The translations under genes and the position numbers were made by a program. From assembly GCA_013397845.1 (NCBI GenBank), contig VZTG01009274.1:483517-547516 (forward strand): 64,000 nucleotides of DNA. Reading direction: 5' to 3'. This document shows positions 36,167-49,252 of this stretch, piece after piece. Origin of the DNA: Melanocharis versteri. Lineage: Eukaryota; Chordata; Aves; Passeriformes; Melanocharitidae. Under the pieces are notes generated by a model. It searched no databases, had not been told where the DNA came from, and saw only the letters and a list, made by a program, of their open reading frames with translations. Positions within the stretch are counted from its first letter, which is position 1. Every line of letters starts with the position of its first letter.

Positions 36167-39100
36167 GAGAGCCATCTGAGAACTACTCATGGCATTCAAC
36201 ACAACCAGCTCAGACTGGACCTGGCAAAAGCTCTTCCCCAGAAGTCTGTTGTAGCTTGCTGCTGCTGCTGTGAAGTAAGATCCTAAGTCTTCAAAGGAAA
36301 GCACAGGTTGGTTTACTAAAATTACACGGCCTTTAAACAAGGCAATTTCAAAGACCAAAGACCTTGTGGATTCTTTAAAGCCTCCCTCTTCTCCAAAGAT
36401 CTTAGTGCTGTGGTTAAGAGTCTCCATTACCAAGCATATCTCTTCCTCTGGATGTACCTTCTCTTCAGTGATGAGGGATAGCCTTTCCCAGCCCTCCCAA
36501 AACTCGTCTTTCGTATCATGGCTCTATCTCTGACATAGACCGTAGATAAGTAAAAATATCCTGGTTCAGACAGAGTTAGTTAAGTGCCCATTTTCACCCA
36601 AGATATCTAGCCATGGCAATTTTAATTCCTTGAAGCTTTGTGCTGGAGGAGCTTCACTGCCTCACTATGTCCTCAGCATGGCATATTATCCCGGGCTCTA
36701 CACCATACTAGCAAGGCTGTCTAGTTTCAAAACTGCAGCTGGCTATGGCTAGCCAGGCTTAGCCATAGACTGCCATCACAGCTAAGATGCTGGATGGGAG
36801 AGAAGAGAGGAGTCAGAGAATTAGTAACCTAATTACATAAGGAATTTACCTATCCATGTGAAGTAAGATTAAACAATGCCATTCTTCACCACAGAAAAGT
36901 TTATCCTGGGACATGTTGCAATGAATGCTGCCATTCTGACAATGTTTGACAAAATTACTATATTGTCTATTGCTTCATTCATAGGAGACTCTTTTTCAAC
37001 AGGAGAAAGCTTTACATACAGCCTATTGCAGTGCAGTCCTTTTGACTACAACAAATGGTCTGAATCCTCTATGGGTCTGAAAATCTCTGTGTTCACACCA
37101 AATGCATGAAAAAGCTTTGCTGCCAAAGAATTTTTTTTTAATCTACCTACACTACCAAATTTAATGATACAGATGTCAGAAAAATATGACAAATTTCCTT
37201 TTTTAATCACACCAAAAGACACCTTCAGTAGGCTCTGTATATGGGAATATGTAACATATGTCCCTGTGGCACCCTCAAATGCGTATGTGAACCCTCTGAC
37301 TGTGCCTCTTTATATTAGCCATGCTAGCATCAATTAAAGCCACAAGTCACATATTGTGCCTAGATGAACAGAAACTACACATTAGTGAGCTACAACAGGC
37401 TGGCTTCTGGGTTCTAAAAAACACACTTTGGTTAAAAAAGTAAAAACAAAGGCATATATTGCTCAGTCCCTGTCATCTTCTCTGTGTGCACACACATGTC
37501 ACCACGCAGAGTTTATCACTGGAGGAGGAGGAACATTTCTGAAAGACCCCATTGTCCAAATCTTGGCAGCACATCACCATAGTACAACTGATCATTTCAT
37601 ACATGTGTAAGACAAGCAGAATTTGACCTTTATTCTATTTTCAATGGAAGTTTAGAATTTGCAGAATCCTGCAAAAGCTATAAGGTACATTCTGAAAGTA
37701 TATGACATATACGTATGCAAGAATGTATATGAATGTTTGCTACTGTCATAATAGTACAGCAATTTTTAATAGATTTTGCAGGATACTTTTTAGTGGTATA
37801 GAATTATAATCCTTTTATATCTGTAGATTTTAAGTTTTTACTACAAAATCTTAACTGTCATTAGCATGAGTGTATTAATTGGAAAACAGAGATACAAAAG
37901 ACAAAATGAATCCCCTATAGTCATGGAGTAGAGTAGGAAGCCCAGAAGTAGAATTTACTTAATTGAAGCAATAATTCAGAGTTCTACCTGCTGAACAACA
38001 CTCTCATGAAAGAACAGCACAAAGAATGAAAACAACAAAAAGAAAACATTCATGTGAATTTGCAAGAAAAGCCCTGTGTTTACAGATTACTTGTTTACAA
38101 TCAGAGGACTGAGCTCTAACAGAAATGCAAGATGAACATTATATAATCTTGAATATTTATGTGTCAAGAAATTTAAAGGGCTATAGGTTAAAAAAAATAG
38201 TTGGAGGGTTTCCACCTGGGATTTTGCAAGCAAAAGAAGCACCACCATGCTATGGCACCATAACATCCTCTCCAGTGCTACCAGCAGCACATTTCCTTGG
38301 AAAGCTGCACTATGCTGGCCCTGGAAAATGAGCAGTGCTGTTATTTCTCTAGGGTATAGAGCAGGTTTTGATTTCCCCACAGAGCAAAGCTGAAAGGCAG
38401 AGGTTTCAAAGGGGAACAGGTCCCAGCTTTCTCCTGTTCCTCTCATGTCACAGCACTGTGATGGGATAGCAAGGATCAAGCATAAAAGAGCTTTCAAAGA
38501 AACACTGCTCCCATTCATAAAGGCGTATTTACCTCATTCTGTCTAATTTCACCCACACAGAAGCTACCCCAAAAAACTAAGGTTTAACCACTCTTTCAAG
38601 CCTGAGGACACAAAACTGAGTTGTGAGCAGAAGCCAGGCAGACTTCTCAAAAGCTTTTAAGGCAGGAAACCGATTCGCTTCCTTCTTTTCATCACAAACG
38701 CACAATCAAACATATCTATACATGCTTTAGGATTTTTTCTTTAATGTGGTTATTTGCTCAGGAAAAAACAATGCTTTGAGCGTTACTGCAGTTCAGATAA
38801 TAATGTCCAGTTCACATCTTTAAATCACTTCCTTTCAAAACGTATTAGCGTTACCATGACTTTAATAGTCTCTCAGATCCAGTGTTCCACTCAAAACAAT
38901 AAACAGAGCAACAAAACTACTTCAGTAGCCTCTCTTGATCTTTGTATAGAATATATTTGTGACTATTTTAACAAGCAGATTCCACAGACCTGGAAGAAAA
39001 ATTTATAAAGAAACATAACTAAAGCATAATTTTACATGCCTACCATGGAAAAGAAAATGAATGGTCCAGCTTACCACTCCATTAAAAAATGCTGGAAGTT

Positions 39101-42100
39101 AAATTAAATAAAACATGTTTCAATTTTATTTAAGTGACTTGCCAACACCAGATGAAAAGCATTAGATTTTTACTTTCTCTTACAGCTTTATAATTAAGAT
39201 ACCATTTGTATTAAAACAGGTATCATTCCCTGATTTAAACAGCTAAGCTGCTCCATGCTTTGTACTCACCATTTGTGGTCATGTTCTAAAACATTATAAT
39301 CATTTTCACTGGATTCAATTCTACTATATCCATAAAAACCCAGGAAAATAAGCCCAAAGAAAACAAGCTAAAACAGGCTGTCTGTCCCAAACTGTTCTTC
39401 TTATATACACTGTCATTGCAATGCTGCTCCAAGTCACTGCTATGCTGCAGAGCCACAGTGCCTACAAAGCAATCCAACTTACACCAAAATTTCAGACTCA
39501 GTACTTGTCTTTTGGTTACACTACCAGGTGTGTGCACCCGATCCAAAATCCAAAAACACTGAACATATCAAAGAAGAAAGTCTTATACTTGTACCATGGT
39601 ATTTCAGCTTTAGAGATACTTGGCTAAAGAGATGATTGCCCCAAGGAAAACTACTCCAGTGCTTAAAATGAGAGTCTTTATTTCTTTATTCCTAAAACCT
39701 GAGAACTGTGGAAGTAGAAATCCCAGAGGCAACTGGAGACGGTCCCATTCTTTAGAGACAACTGTTTCTCTTGGAACACACAAATATTACTTGGGGGTTT
39801 TCATCAAAATCTGTCTTTTCTCTCTTTATATTCACCTATAAACAAACATTTGCTGATAATATTACCAAGAATGACTTGAGGCTAGCAAGTAAATATGAAA
39901 AAGACACATCTGCTGTCAAAGATTGGTGAAAATGGCTGCAACTTCTGAGTACGATTTCCTATCAGTGTGGCTAACTGAATTTAGACAACACGCACAAGGA
40001 AATTCTTAAACTGGATAATTAAGCAAATCAGTTTTTATCAACTTTATAAGTTCTTAAACTAATTCTAACACAAGAACCTTCTGGTGATGGTATTCCAAAA
40101 GCACACACGACTAACTTTAAGCATATGGATAGTCCCCACTGATGTGAATGGTTTGCACGACCAAAGATAAACATATTTGTACTTGCATGATCAGAACTTA
40201 AACTAGAAACAAAGATATTCTGATACTCTTTCCATTAAGTCAAAGGCATTGGTTACCTAAACAGATGTCTGGCATTTTTTTAAGATAAAAGTGTCAACAA
40301 CTGCTTAAATGCATGATAACAGTGATCAAAACTGTCTTTCTTAAAACTCCAACTTCTTTTCCAAACATAGGAAATTTTGATATGAAAAGGTACTGTTACT
40401 GAAATGTAGGTCTCAGACAGACGCACACACTACTTCTGCTGAACAGAGTCAGAATATCCGAAGATGCAACAGAAGGCACAACTCTGCTCTTGGCTATTGC
40501 TTTCTGGAAATCAGCTCTCAAAAACACTTCACATCTTCAAGTTTTTTAAGTTTTGGTTGGTATGTTGCATTATAAACACAAGGTAACATATCCCAAGATG
40601 TTGACTAGGCATGAATTCCCAAACTCTGACTTCTCAAAAGAGCATGTTTCTTAAAAATGTCTTCTTTTGTGAATAGTAAAACAACTAGACAAAGACATTG
40701 ACTATTCATTAATTTTGATTACGCCAAAGAACAAAACAATGAAATGTCATAGAAGTAGTGTCCATTCCCATACAGAAAATTATCTACTGAATATAACTAT
40801 TATTAACTAAATCGTAAGCAAGCTACTACTCCAAGTAATTTTTAAACCCTTTAACTAATAACTGGTTAGACAATTTCACTGTATTATTTCCCATTCATTC
40901 AAACACTGGGAGCTAAATCCACAATAGCAAATTTAAAATTAACATTAAGAGTATTCTTGAAGCCAGTGTGACTACTCTCATGAAGTAGGCAGGATTTGGC
41001 ACTTCCGTACTAACACTCAGCGGTGTTCCTACTAAAAGAACATGGAAGTTGTTGGCTGTCTTTAAGATACTAAGCAGCCTCTTGACTCATTGGCATTCTT
41101 TCCATAAAGTCATGTCAAATGGGAATATCTCATCTCTGCCTTTTAATTGCTTGGCTTTGGGGTTTTTTAACGTTTTGGCAGTTGAGGATACACACACTCA
41201 TTAAAATTTCACTAGGGATTATCCCCAGGCACGTGCTTACAGACTCTGTTGATCTCAGCTTCTTAAAACTAATTTTCATGTCTTTAGCATTACCTCTAAC
41301 TGCAGTAGAGTGGGGCAGGGTTGTTCACTTGCATGTCATGCCCCTTTCTCCAGGGTATCATAACTGAAAAGTATCAAGCTGTGAAAGCTGAAATTTGGCC
41401 TTCAAGCAGACCTCAACAGGTAGATCCCAAATAAGAAAATGGAAAAAAAAAAGAGATCGCATTTAAAATCACAGATAGAAAGGTCCATAGCTACAAGACC
41501 AGCAGAACCCAGCCCACAGGAGTATTTCAGAACATTTGTATTATGTTTTATTTGTAATCTGCTTTACATCGTGTCCAGGTAGTCTAGGAGCACAAGCCAA
41601 CTCACGTCCTCTCATCCCTGAGCTGAGAGAATGCACCCACTCCAAGAGGAAAAGCAGGGAAGAGCCTGGTGAAATTTATCAGGCACAGATGTTAGGAGTA
41701 TGCCATCATGAACCATCAGAAGAACCAGGAGTAAGTACCAACTCCTTAGCAAAATCTATATACACTAAATACCTAATGTCTATGGATGTGGGCTTTTCTT
41801 GCGCACAAACCAGCTAATGGCACACAAATATCTGTTTTTCAGAAGCAGGTTTGACATGCAGTCTCTTATACTTCATCATTATTCAAAGCCAGATCCTTTG
41901 TGCCTAAGAAAGAAAATGTCAGGAAGCAGCGGAAATAGACCAAATATCTACTGAAAGGGAAGGTTAGGTGCTGATAGTAAGAACACTTTTATATATATTC
42001 ATTTTTGCTTTGTCCCACCAGCAAGACAACAGAACAAAGACGTAAAGGAGGAAATTACTTCAATCATATTCCCTCAGAATTAATTTCCTTTCAAAAAGTG

Positions 42101-42601
42101 GTTTCTGCCCAGGAGGCATAGGTTAATTATTGAAAATGTTGGTGATCGTTTTTCCCTTCACTACCTCTCGCTAATAGACTGCAAAGAAGGGCAAGCCACA
42201 CAGCATTTCTTCTTGTTTTCTTTGTAAATTGCACTTACATTTTATCTTTCAACCAAAACAACAGTAATTACACTTCATTACTCATATCTGACTGAAAATC
42301 TGCCTGTAAGCAAAAGCGCATTATTCCAGTAATTTGCAGATGACCCTGTGAGTTTTAGTGTCTATTGTATTGCTAAAAAGTTATTTTTCTACATTCAGAA
42401 AGGCTGAAAGATGCAGTAGCTTCAATAAAAAACATATTAAACAACAATTGGCAAAGTGAAATGCAGAGCTGTACAGTCATATTTGAAACAATACTGAAAA
42501 TATTATTACAGGTCAAAGAGTCTGAAAAACATTTCTATCCATGTGTAACAGATATAAATAGTGGAGACCATTTATTTTAGCTAAATGACAACGCCACTAT
42601 T

Positions 42602-42880
42602 TTACGAAAAGCTCCAAAGCTTCAAAATATGGTCTTTATCTTCATAGGAACAGCATTGTTTGGGCACTTTCATGAAGCCGGAATTAGGATGAAATGTTTG
42701 ATCCTGGAAAGCAAACTTGAGCTCTGGATTCTGGGTGAGGACCTCTCCTTTGTTTTCCATAGAGGGATCGTAAGATAGACATGCGAGCTCACTCAACTCC
42801 ATGTTCTGCTTGGGGACAAAAGAGTTTCTTGCGGTAGCACCAAACTGAATCTCTTCATCCCAGGTATGGAAAAACGTCAT
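42602..42880 (-). other. Unassigned open reading frame of 92 codons in intron
   Basis: From an ATG at 42880 the frame runs to a stop at 42602. It begins MTFFHTWDEEIQFGATARN and ends CCSYEDKDHILKLWSFS, with a mixed, protein-like composition. The frame stays open upstream to about 43114 without another clear start. The plus strand is also open at 42912-43139 (ending EITESHKKKS). I do not recognise either product. No flanking splice sites, poly-A tail or transposon ends were identified. It could be a chance frame, a decayed retrocopy or an unannotated exon. Confidence 0.25.
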
Positions 42881-45239
42881 CAAGCAATGCCCCAGCAAAT
42901 CCTTCCTTTCCTTGATTAAGGAGCTAATGGGTGCCCCATGGAGAAACAAACTGTTCCCAAATGACCCTGACACTCCTGACGCAGCCCCACAAAATATACA
43001 CAGAAGCACAGAGCGGCTGCTGCAGATCCCTGGAAAGATCCTCCTAAATCTGATAGAGGGACATGAATTGCCAGAGATATTCAAGAAAATCACAGAAAAT
43101 GAAACTGAGATCACAGAGAGTCACAAAAAGAAGAGTTGAATACAGTTTTCCAAGAAACCGAAAGGCAGGAAATTAATTTATGTTTTTGTTTTGTACAGAA
43201 AACCACCACAGACACCATTTGTTAGTAACAAACTGATTCTATAAATAAGTACGATTCTATAAATATATTTGCTGAGACCATTTTAGCCAGGTCCCGAAAG
43301 AAACAAATTTATGCCTCATGGAGAAAGGTAGATATTGACACACAAAGCCAATAATAAAAGAAAATAAAAACTGTGAAAATATTTTGGTTTGACATTTTAA
43401 GTAATGTGTTTAACATGGTTTGCTTTGGTTTGATTTTTTCTATGTGTCAAGTAAAAAAAAAATATTTTTTGAAACGCTAATCTGTAGTCCTACATAAAGA
43501 TCAAAATAATTCAATGCAAGTTAAAGATTTCAACATGATCAAAACCAAATCATTTTCCCTACACAAAAAAAACCCCCTAAAATCAATATATCTCTATAAT
43601 CAAGATTTAATTGTCATAATCTGTCAGAGCAAGACCATCACAACATTTTTATCAGTGCTACCAAATGGCATAGTTTAAACACCACGTGTAGCTTTAAAAA
43701 TTACTCTAACAAAATGGTAATACTATAGCTACATTTGTCTTTCTTTTTAAGATATAAATTGTCATTGTGATTTACAGCTCCACTTGCAGCTCATTCACAG
43801 TTCCAATAAGATATGTTAATATGTTAATAAAATACAGAACTATTACTAACTTGCAGTGTTGGCATTTTCAAGAGAAAACTATTTATATTACAGGGATCCT
43901 TCAAAACACCATATATGGTTGACTTACAAAATCTGAAAAACTTCTAATCAGCTAAAGTTACTTTCACTAATTAGGTAATTTAATTATTCAGCTGACATGT
44001 TTTAGAGAAAAATCGCCAATATCCTTTCATTTAGTCTGCAAGTTTTAAAAATAAAGATTGTTCATTCTGGCCTTTTCTTTCTTCTGTGAGTAGAATTAGA
44101 CATGACAGCTTTGTTTCTCAACTACTTAGATTAACAGATAAGCATATTCTTATTCTTCAATAGTAAAAGATGCTTTCACAGACATGAAAAATGTGGTGGC
44201 TAGAGGCTACGTAAAAATGACTTTCTGCCAACTTTAGACACACTTTCATGGCAATAACTTTTTTAACAAGATAGTTAACTCTATTATATTCCTAGGGACA
44301 TGGCAGATTCTGTGTAACTATGAGCACTTTGTTTTAAGCTATATGGTTTTATATAAATAGAGCTTTGGACAGGGATAACACTGTAATGAAATCTGATTGA
44401 ACACAGATGTCAGAGTAAATGAACATAACAGTCCTTTCCGGCCCAATAAAGCATGAAATTATCCCACCAATTCTCTTTTCGTCTCCAACACAGTAGATTC
44501 TGCAGAAACAGACATCATCCTTTGCAAAGAAGGACACCAGAAGACAAGAAGCCTCTTCACCTTTCCATCCTGGCCATGCTGCCTTGAGACATCTCCAAAG
44601 GCCTTACCCTGCTAAGGGAAGGGCCCTGTGCACTCTGCCATTCCATGGGAGCATCAGCTGAGCGTTTAGCAGAGACAGTCCCAGCATGGGCGGTGGCCTT
44701 GGTACCGCCTGCAGCAGCCAAGGCACCTCGAGGCTCTCCTGAGCCATCCTGGGGCATCTCTCTCTGCCAGGGTGGCTCTGAGAGCACCGAAGGGCAAGGA
44801 CACCCCAGAAAAACTGAACTGGAGCTGGTACTGAACACATAGACGCTGCTCAGGCAGGCTCAGGAAATAAGGTGTAATAAAGTACCAATGAAAATAAAAT
44901 GTATTTTCTGACGTAGATTTTGCTCATTCAAACAACTCAGTGACCTTTTCTTTCTAGTATCTTTGTCCATTTGCATCCATTCTCATAGGGAACATGTTTT
45001 CAGTTATTTACACTAGGAAGATTCAATTGGAAGATTACACTTACGCACACAATCTGCAAACTATCACAGCTTTCAATCAATTTACCACAAAAAAGCAATT
45101 TGTTGAAACTCTAATCTTATGTTTGCAAAGAAAATTCAACTTGAGCTCTAAATCCCACTGAAATTCACTGAAAGTCGGCTCTCTTGACTTCCTTAGTCTC
45201 CTTGGGAAATTTTAACCTCAGTTATTAAATTATTCTGAC

Positions 45240-45256
45240 AGAGAGAGAGAGAGAGA
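45240..45256. repeat. Short (GA)n microsatellite
   Basis: This is a pure run of eight GA units (45241-45256), followed by an imperfect continuation. It is a simple intronic repeat. Confidence 0.9.
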
Positions 45257-48200
45257 TTGACAGAGAGGTCCTCAAGGAATGATACTGGAGTTGCTTGGAA
45301 TAACCATGATTGCAAGTGTTACCAGTGGTCTCTGCTGCTGTCAGAGCTTTTCCAAGTCTAATGAAAATTGATCTGGCATCTCTCCATTCTGTGGGAGTTT
45401 TCTACAACATGTGACAGAAGAGACATGTCTTCACACATTGTTGTATCCTTAACTAGATGTTCAGATTCATACCAATGAATTTGCCAACATAACAAGTGGA
45501 AGTTCACAGCTTATAGACAAAGAATAAAAATGTCCATTACCAAAAACTGAAACACCTACTACTCCTCCAAAGAGCAAATATAAAGCATTTAATACATTTC
45601 TATACTGCATGTTATACCTAACTACAATTGTTATCCATTGTAGTGATCATTTTAAGAAACCATTTTGTCATGAGATTAATTTATGACAGTGCAGACTGAG
45701 TTTCAACAGAGCACTCGCAAATATTTATTAAACACATACGTTTGAAGGTGCAGTGCAAGCCTTTGTTTGTCTCTTGTAAAATGGCTGGTTATAACGTGAA
45801 AGTTAAAAGAATCAAATGCAACACTAACAAGAAGGCTCTTAAACTTTCAATCACTGTTTAGGTCATACTTGCTTCTAACAAACTCAGTAAATAAAAAAAA
45901 TCTACAATAAAAAATTGCCTCAAGAACAAAAATCTCTCTATCACATTCCCTTGAACTAAAAATGTTATATAAATTATTTATATATGCTAATAGAACATGC
46001 TAGGATCCATATGTTTATATCATTACACAGATAATTGTATCTGACACATTCTTATACCTAATCTAAATTACAAGCCTCTAATAAATTTTAAAAAAACATC
46101 CCAAGATTACAAGTCTACTTCTGCCATCAGTGTTGACACTATATTCAGACCACAAATGGCTCGGACAAAACAAAACAAGTCAAAAAAAGCCTTTGCAGAA
46201 CTTTTGAGAAATGCACACCTCCATCTCCTGTAACCTCTCATGCAGGCGAAGTTCTTCAGCTGCTTTTATGCAGTATATCATGGTAACACTCATATACAGA
46301 ACTCAAAACATTGAAAACATTGCACAGTAAATTCAGCTTTCAGATCTCTCCTGGTGATTTCCTTTTCCACCAAGCAGCTCACCTGCTGCATGCCTAAGGT
46401 CACCGCATGTTACACTGGAGTTAACACGTCCTTGCCTAGAGGCCAACTCTAACCCCCAAAACTGTGTAAACCCTTCTCAAACACATCATGGATCCTCCAT
46501 TTGTGCTCTCAAACACCATAGCTACTTTGCTTATCACTCTGAAAGTGCTTTGTGGAGATTTTCTGAGCCAGAGAAATCCTTACAGAACCAAGGCTCTTGC
46601 TGGTTCAAGCGCATTTAAATCACCATCTGCTAACTCATAAAATAAACCACTCAGGCAAATGTTTCTTTCAGAACAGACAAATGATAGTAACACAGCATTA
46701 TGCTTTTCAAACACTAAAACTGTTGGGAGAAGATTAGCAACTGAAAGATCAAAACAGTGCAGTGACAACACCGGCAGAGATGCAGCAGCAGAATCAGACA
46801 CTTGTTCAGAGCTAACACAGCTGAATAACCAAACTAAAATGTTACTTCTCAGTTTCACACCTGTGAAACTGTGTAGGTACCTCTAACAGCATGCATCTCC
46901 TTTTCCAGTGGAGGAACAATTCAGAGGTACCGCCCCAGGCTTTTCTCTTCATGATATTGAGCACACAGCTGATGGACACTGCCTTTCCTAGCCATTTTTT
47001 GTGAATACGTCCATTCATTTCTGCCGTACCTTTACAAAAGCCCATAGAGAAAGTATTTTGACACAGTAATTTTGTTTCCATAAAATCACAGAAAATATGT
47101 AATGTTATAGAACTGACTTAGACGATGCACTAAAAAACTATTTGCATAGTTTTAAAAGAAAACAAAAATAAAAAAGCTTAGATCACACCATGTTCTCCTT
47201 TATATTAATGTGATACAGGAAAAAAAACCCACAGAAATCAATGAAATGTCTTCAGATTGTCACAGGAAGAAACAAAATTAGAAAACAGCCTTCTCCTCCT
47301 TATCGCTCAGTTTCAGGAATATCCTGAAGACTCTTAGATGGAAAATAGGAGCACTGATTTGTGGAACTATTTAGCACCTAGCTATTCAGTAAGCTCACCT
47401 CAGTCATATGTTTTATGTGCCATGTTTACTGTTGCTACTTTATTCCACTCAAAAGAAAAGAAAAAATAGGCGGCTTTCATTTCTGTAGAGATTTTCTTCT
47501 AGGAAACGAACATTTGCAACAATTCTAAAATATTTTAGCTATTACTGTTGACTGGTTTGTTTAATTTCCTTTTCGAAGTCCTCCACTGGTCTGGCACCAC
47601 TGCACAGCTTCCCAGAGGTCCTCCTGTGCCACAGGCCAAGGATGTCATCACCCAAATAATACAACTCTAGGTACCTGTGGCCAGTGAAAAGCTAAAGGAA
47701 GGCCAAACAATCAAGTCTTAATCTTAACGAATGGCGCTATACCCCCTCCTGCATTTATAACAAATACAATAAAACCAAGCTAAAAGCACATGCACAGGTA
47801 GCCCTGTGACAGTGGAGATATTGATCTCTACAGAGACTCATCAGCTGTATTTATGAGGGGAAGGAAAAGCCAGGCTTGAAAACAAGCCCTTCCCCACTGG
47901 TGGGGTTCAACACTGGTTCCTTTTAGCACTGGTGCGTGGTGGTATCCGGCCCTGTGCCTTCACACAGCTTTTTCAGGTAACATTTCTGCAGGATCACCTA
48001 CTTCCATTTATTGCCATTTCTAAAAAATAGAATGCATTACTCTGTCTTCCTATTCTCTTCATTTCTAAATGAAAATTTTTTGACCTTTCATTGTAAGAAT
48101 AATGTATTTGGAATCAGAATAAATACCTTATTGGATTGTAACATCCATCTCCCTATGTGCTACTCAGTGAAAGAACAGCACTTAATCTCAAAGGTTATTC

Positions 48201-48879
48201 TACACTATTTTTTTTTTTAGATCAGATTCATCATTGCAGTATCCAAAAGCACAGTACAAATACTCTAGCATGAATATAATTTCTCCTGGTTTTAAGAAAA
48301 GAAAATGAAATGTTTGAGGTAAGGGAGAACAAGGTGAATTTGGCAGCATCCCAGGGCAATGTGTGCTTGTATGTTCAAAATGCAGGGAGAGAAACTCCCA
48401 CTGCAAAGGAAAGAAAGGGAGCATGTCTATTATCAGGGGTGACGAATCCCTATTATATTTTCTTCATTTATCACTTCATCATTAATTTTCAATACTTAAT
48501 ACCGTGTAACACCAAATAGCTTTTATATTTGGCTTCTATTCTACACAAGCACCACATTTATGAATAACGTCTTACAATTCATTATAACATAACCCTGAAA
48601 ATTTGTATTTACAAGTGTGTAAGAAGCTTATCAATGGATAACGTAACTGTTAGCTACAGTGTGGGAGTTTCAAATAGTCGCAATAATAGAGAGGAAAAAC
48701 CTTCAGAGAAAATATTCCACTGAAAGATGTGCAATGAGAAAGTCATTGTTCCAAATACGATATTAAAGAAAAAGCCTCTCTTCTAAAATACTAAAAACGC
48801 ATGAGCTATTCAGCTAAACACCTCCTGTATCAAGAACGTATCTGACTAAAGGAATGCAAGTTTCAGGCAGCTGTTAAAA

Positions 48880-49252
48880 ACCCAGATGCTTGTGGCAGCT
48901 GCCTCTTCTGCGGCTCAGATGCTGTGTGGGATTTCAGCCCCACGTGCGCAGGCTGCTGCCCGGGGTGGTTCCGAGAGCCACCCACTTCCTGGCTGTCCCC
49001 TTCCATCCCATGAAAGCCGGCAGACCTGGCACGAACCCGGCCCTGCCAGCCGTGGTGAGGGAGTTTCACATCAGAGCAACTGGAGGTGTGCTCAGTGCCA
49101 GTCACAAAACCCTTGAAGGGAGCACCAGGAAAGTGCAGCAGCCGGCACTCGCAGCACAGGGAAAGGAGCAGTGTGGTCAGAGACCCCCCTCCAGGCAGCA
49201 CATCACACGAAGGTCTTCTCCAATCTAAATGATTCCATGATTCTATGTATCA
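48880..49252 (+). mobile_element. GC-rich block ending in a CR1-like 3' tail
   Basis: The right end (about 49207-49252) reads CGAAGGTCTTCTCCAATCTA, then AATGATTCCATGATTCTATG. This is closely similar to the CR1 tail at 15275-15320 in this window. The 320 bases before it are clearly richer in GC and CpG than the surroundings, and I could not align them to the CR1 3' region by eye. It may be a rearranged CR1, a different CR1 subfamily or a composite. Confidence 0.5.

Noticed and set aside
36136..36433. A 98-codon minus-strand frame next to the SINE as a possible gene
   Set aside because: It overlaps the SINE head, has no recognised domain and has no splice or promoter context. Most likely it is chance.
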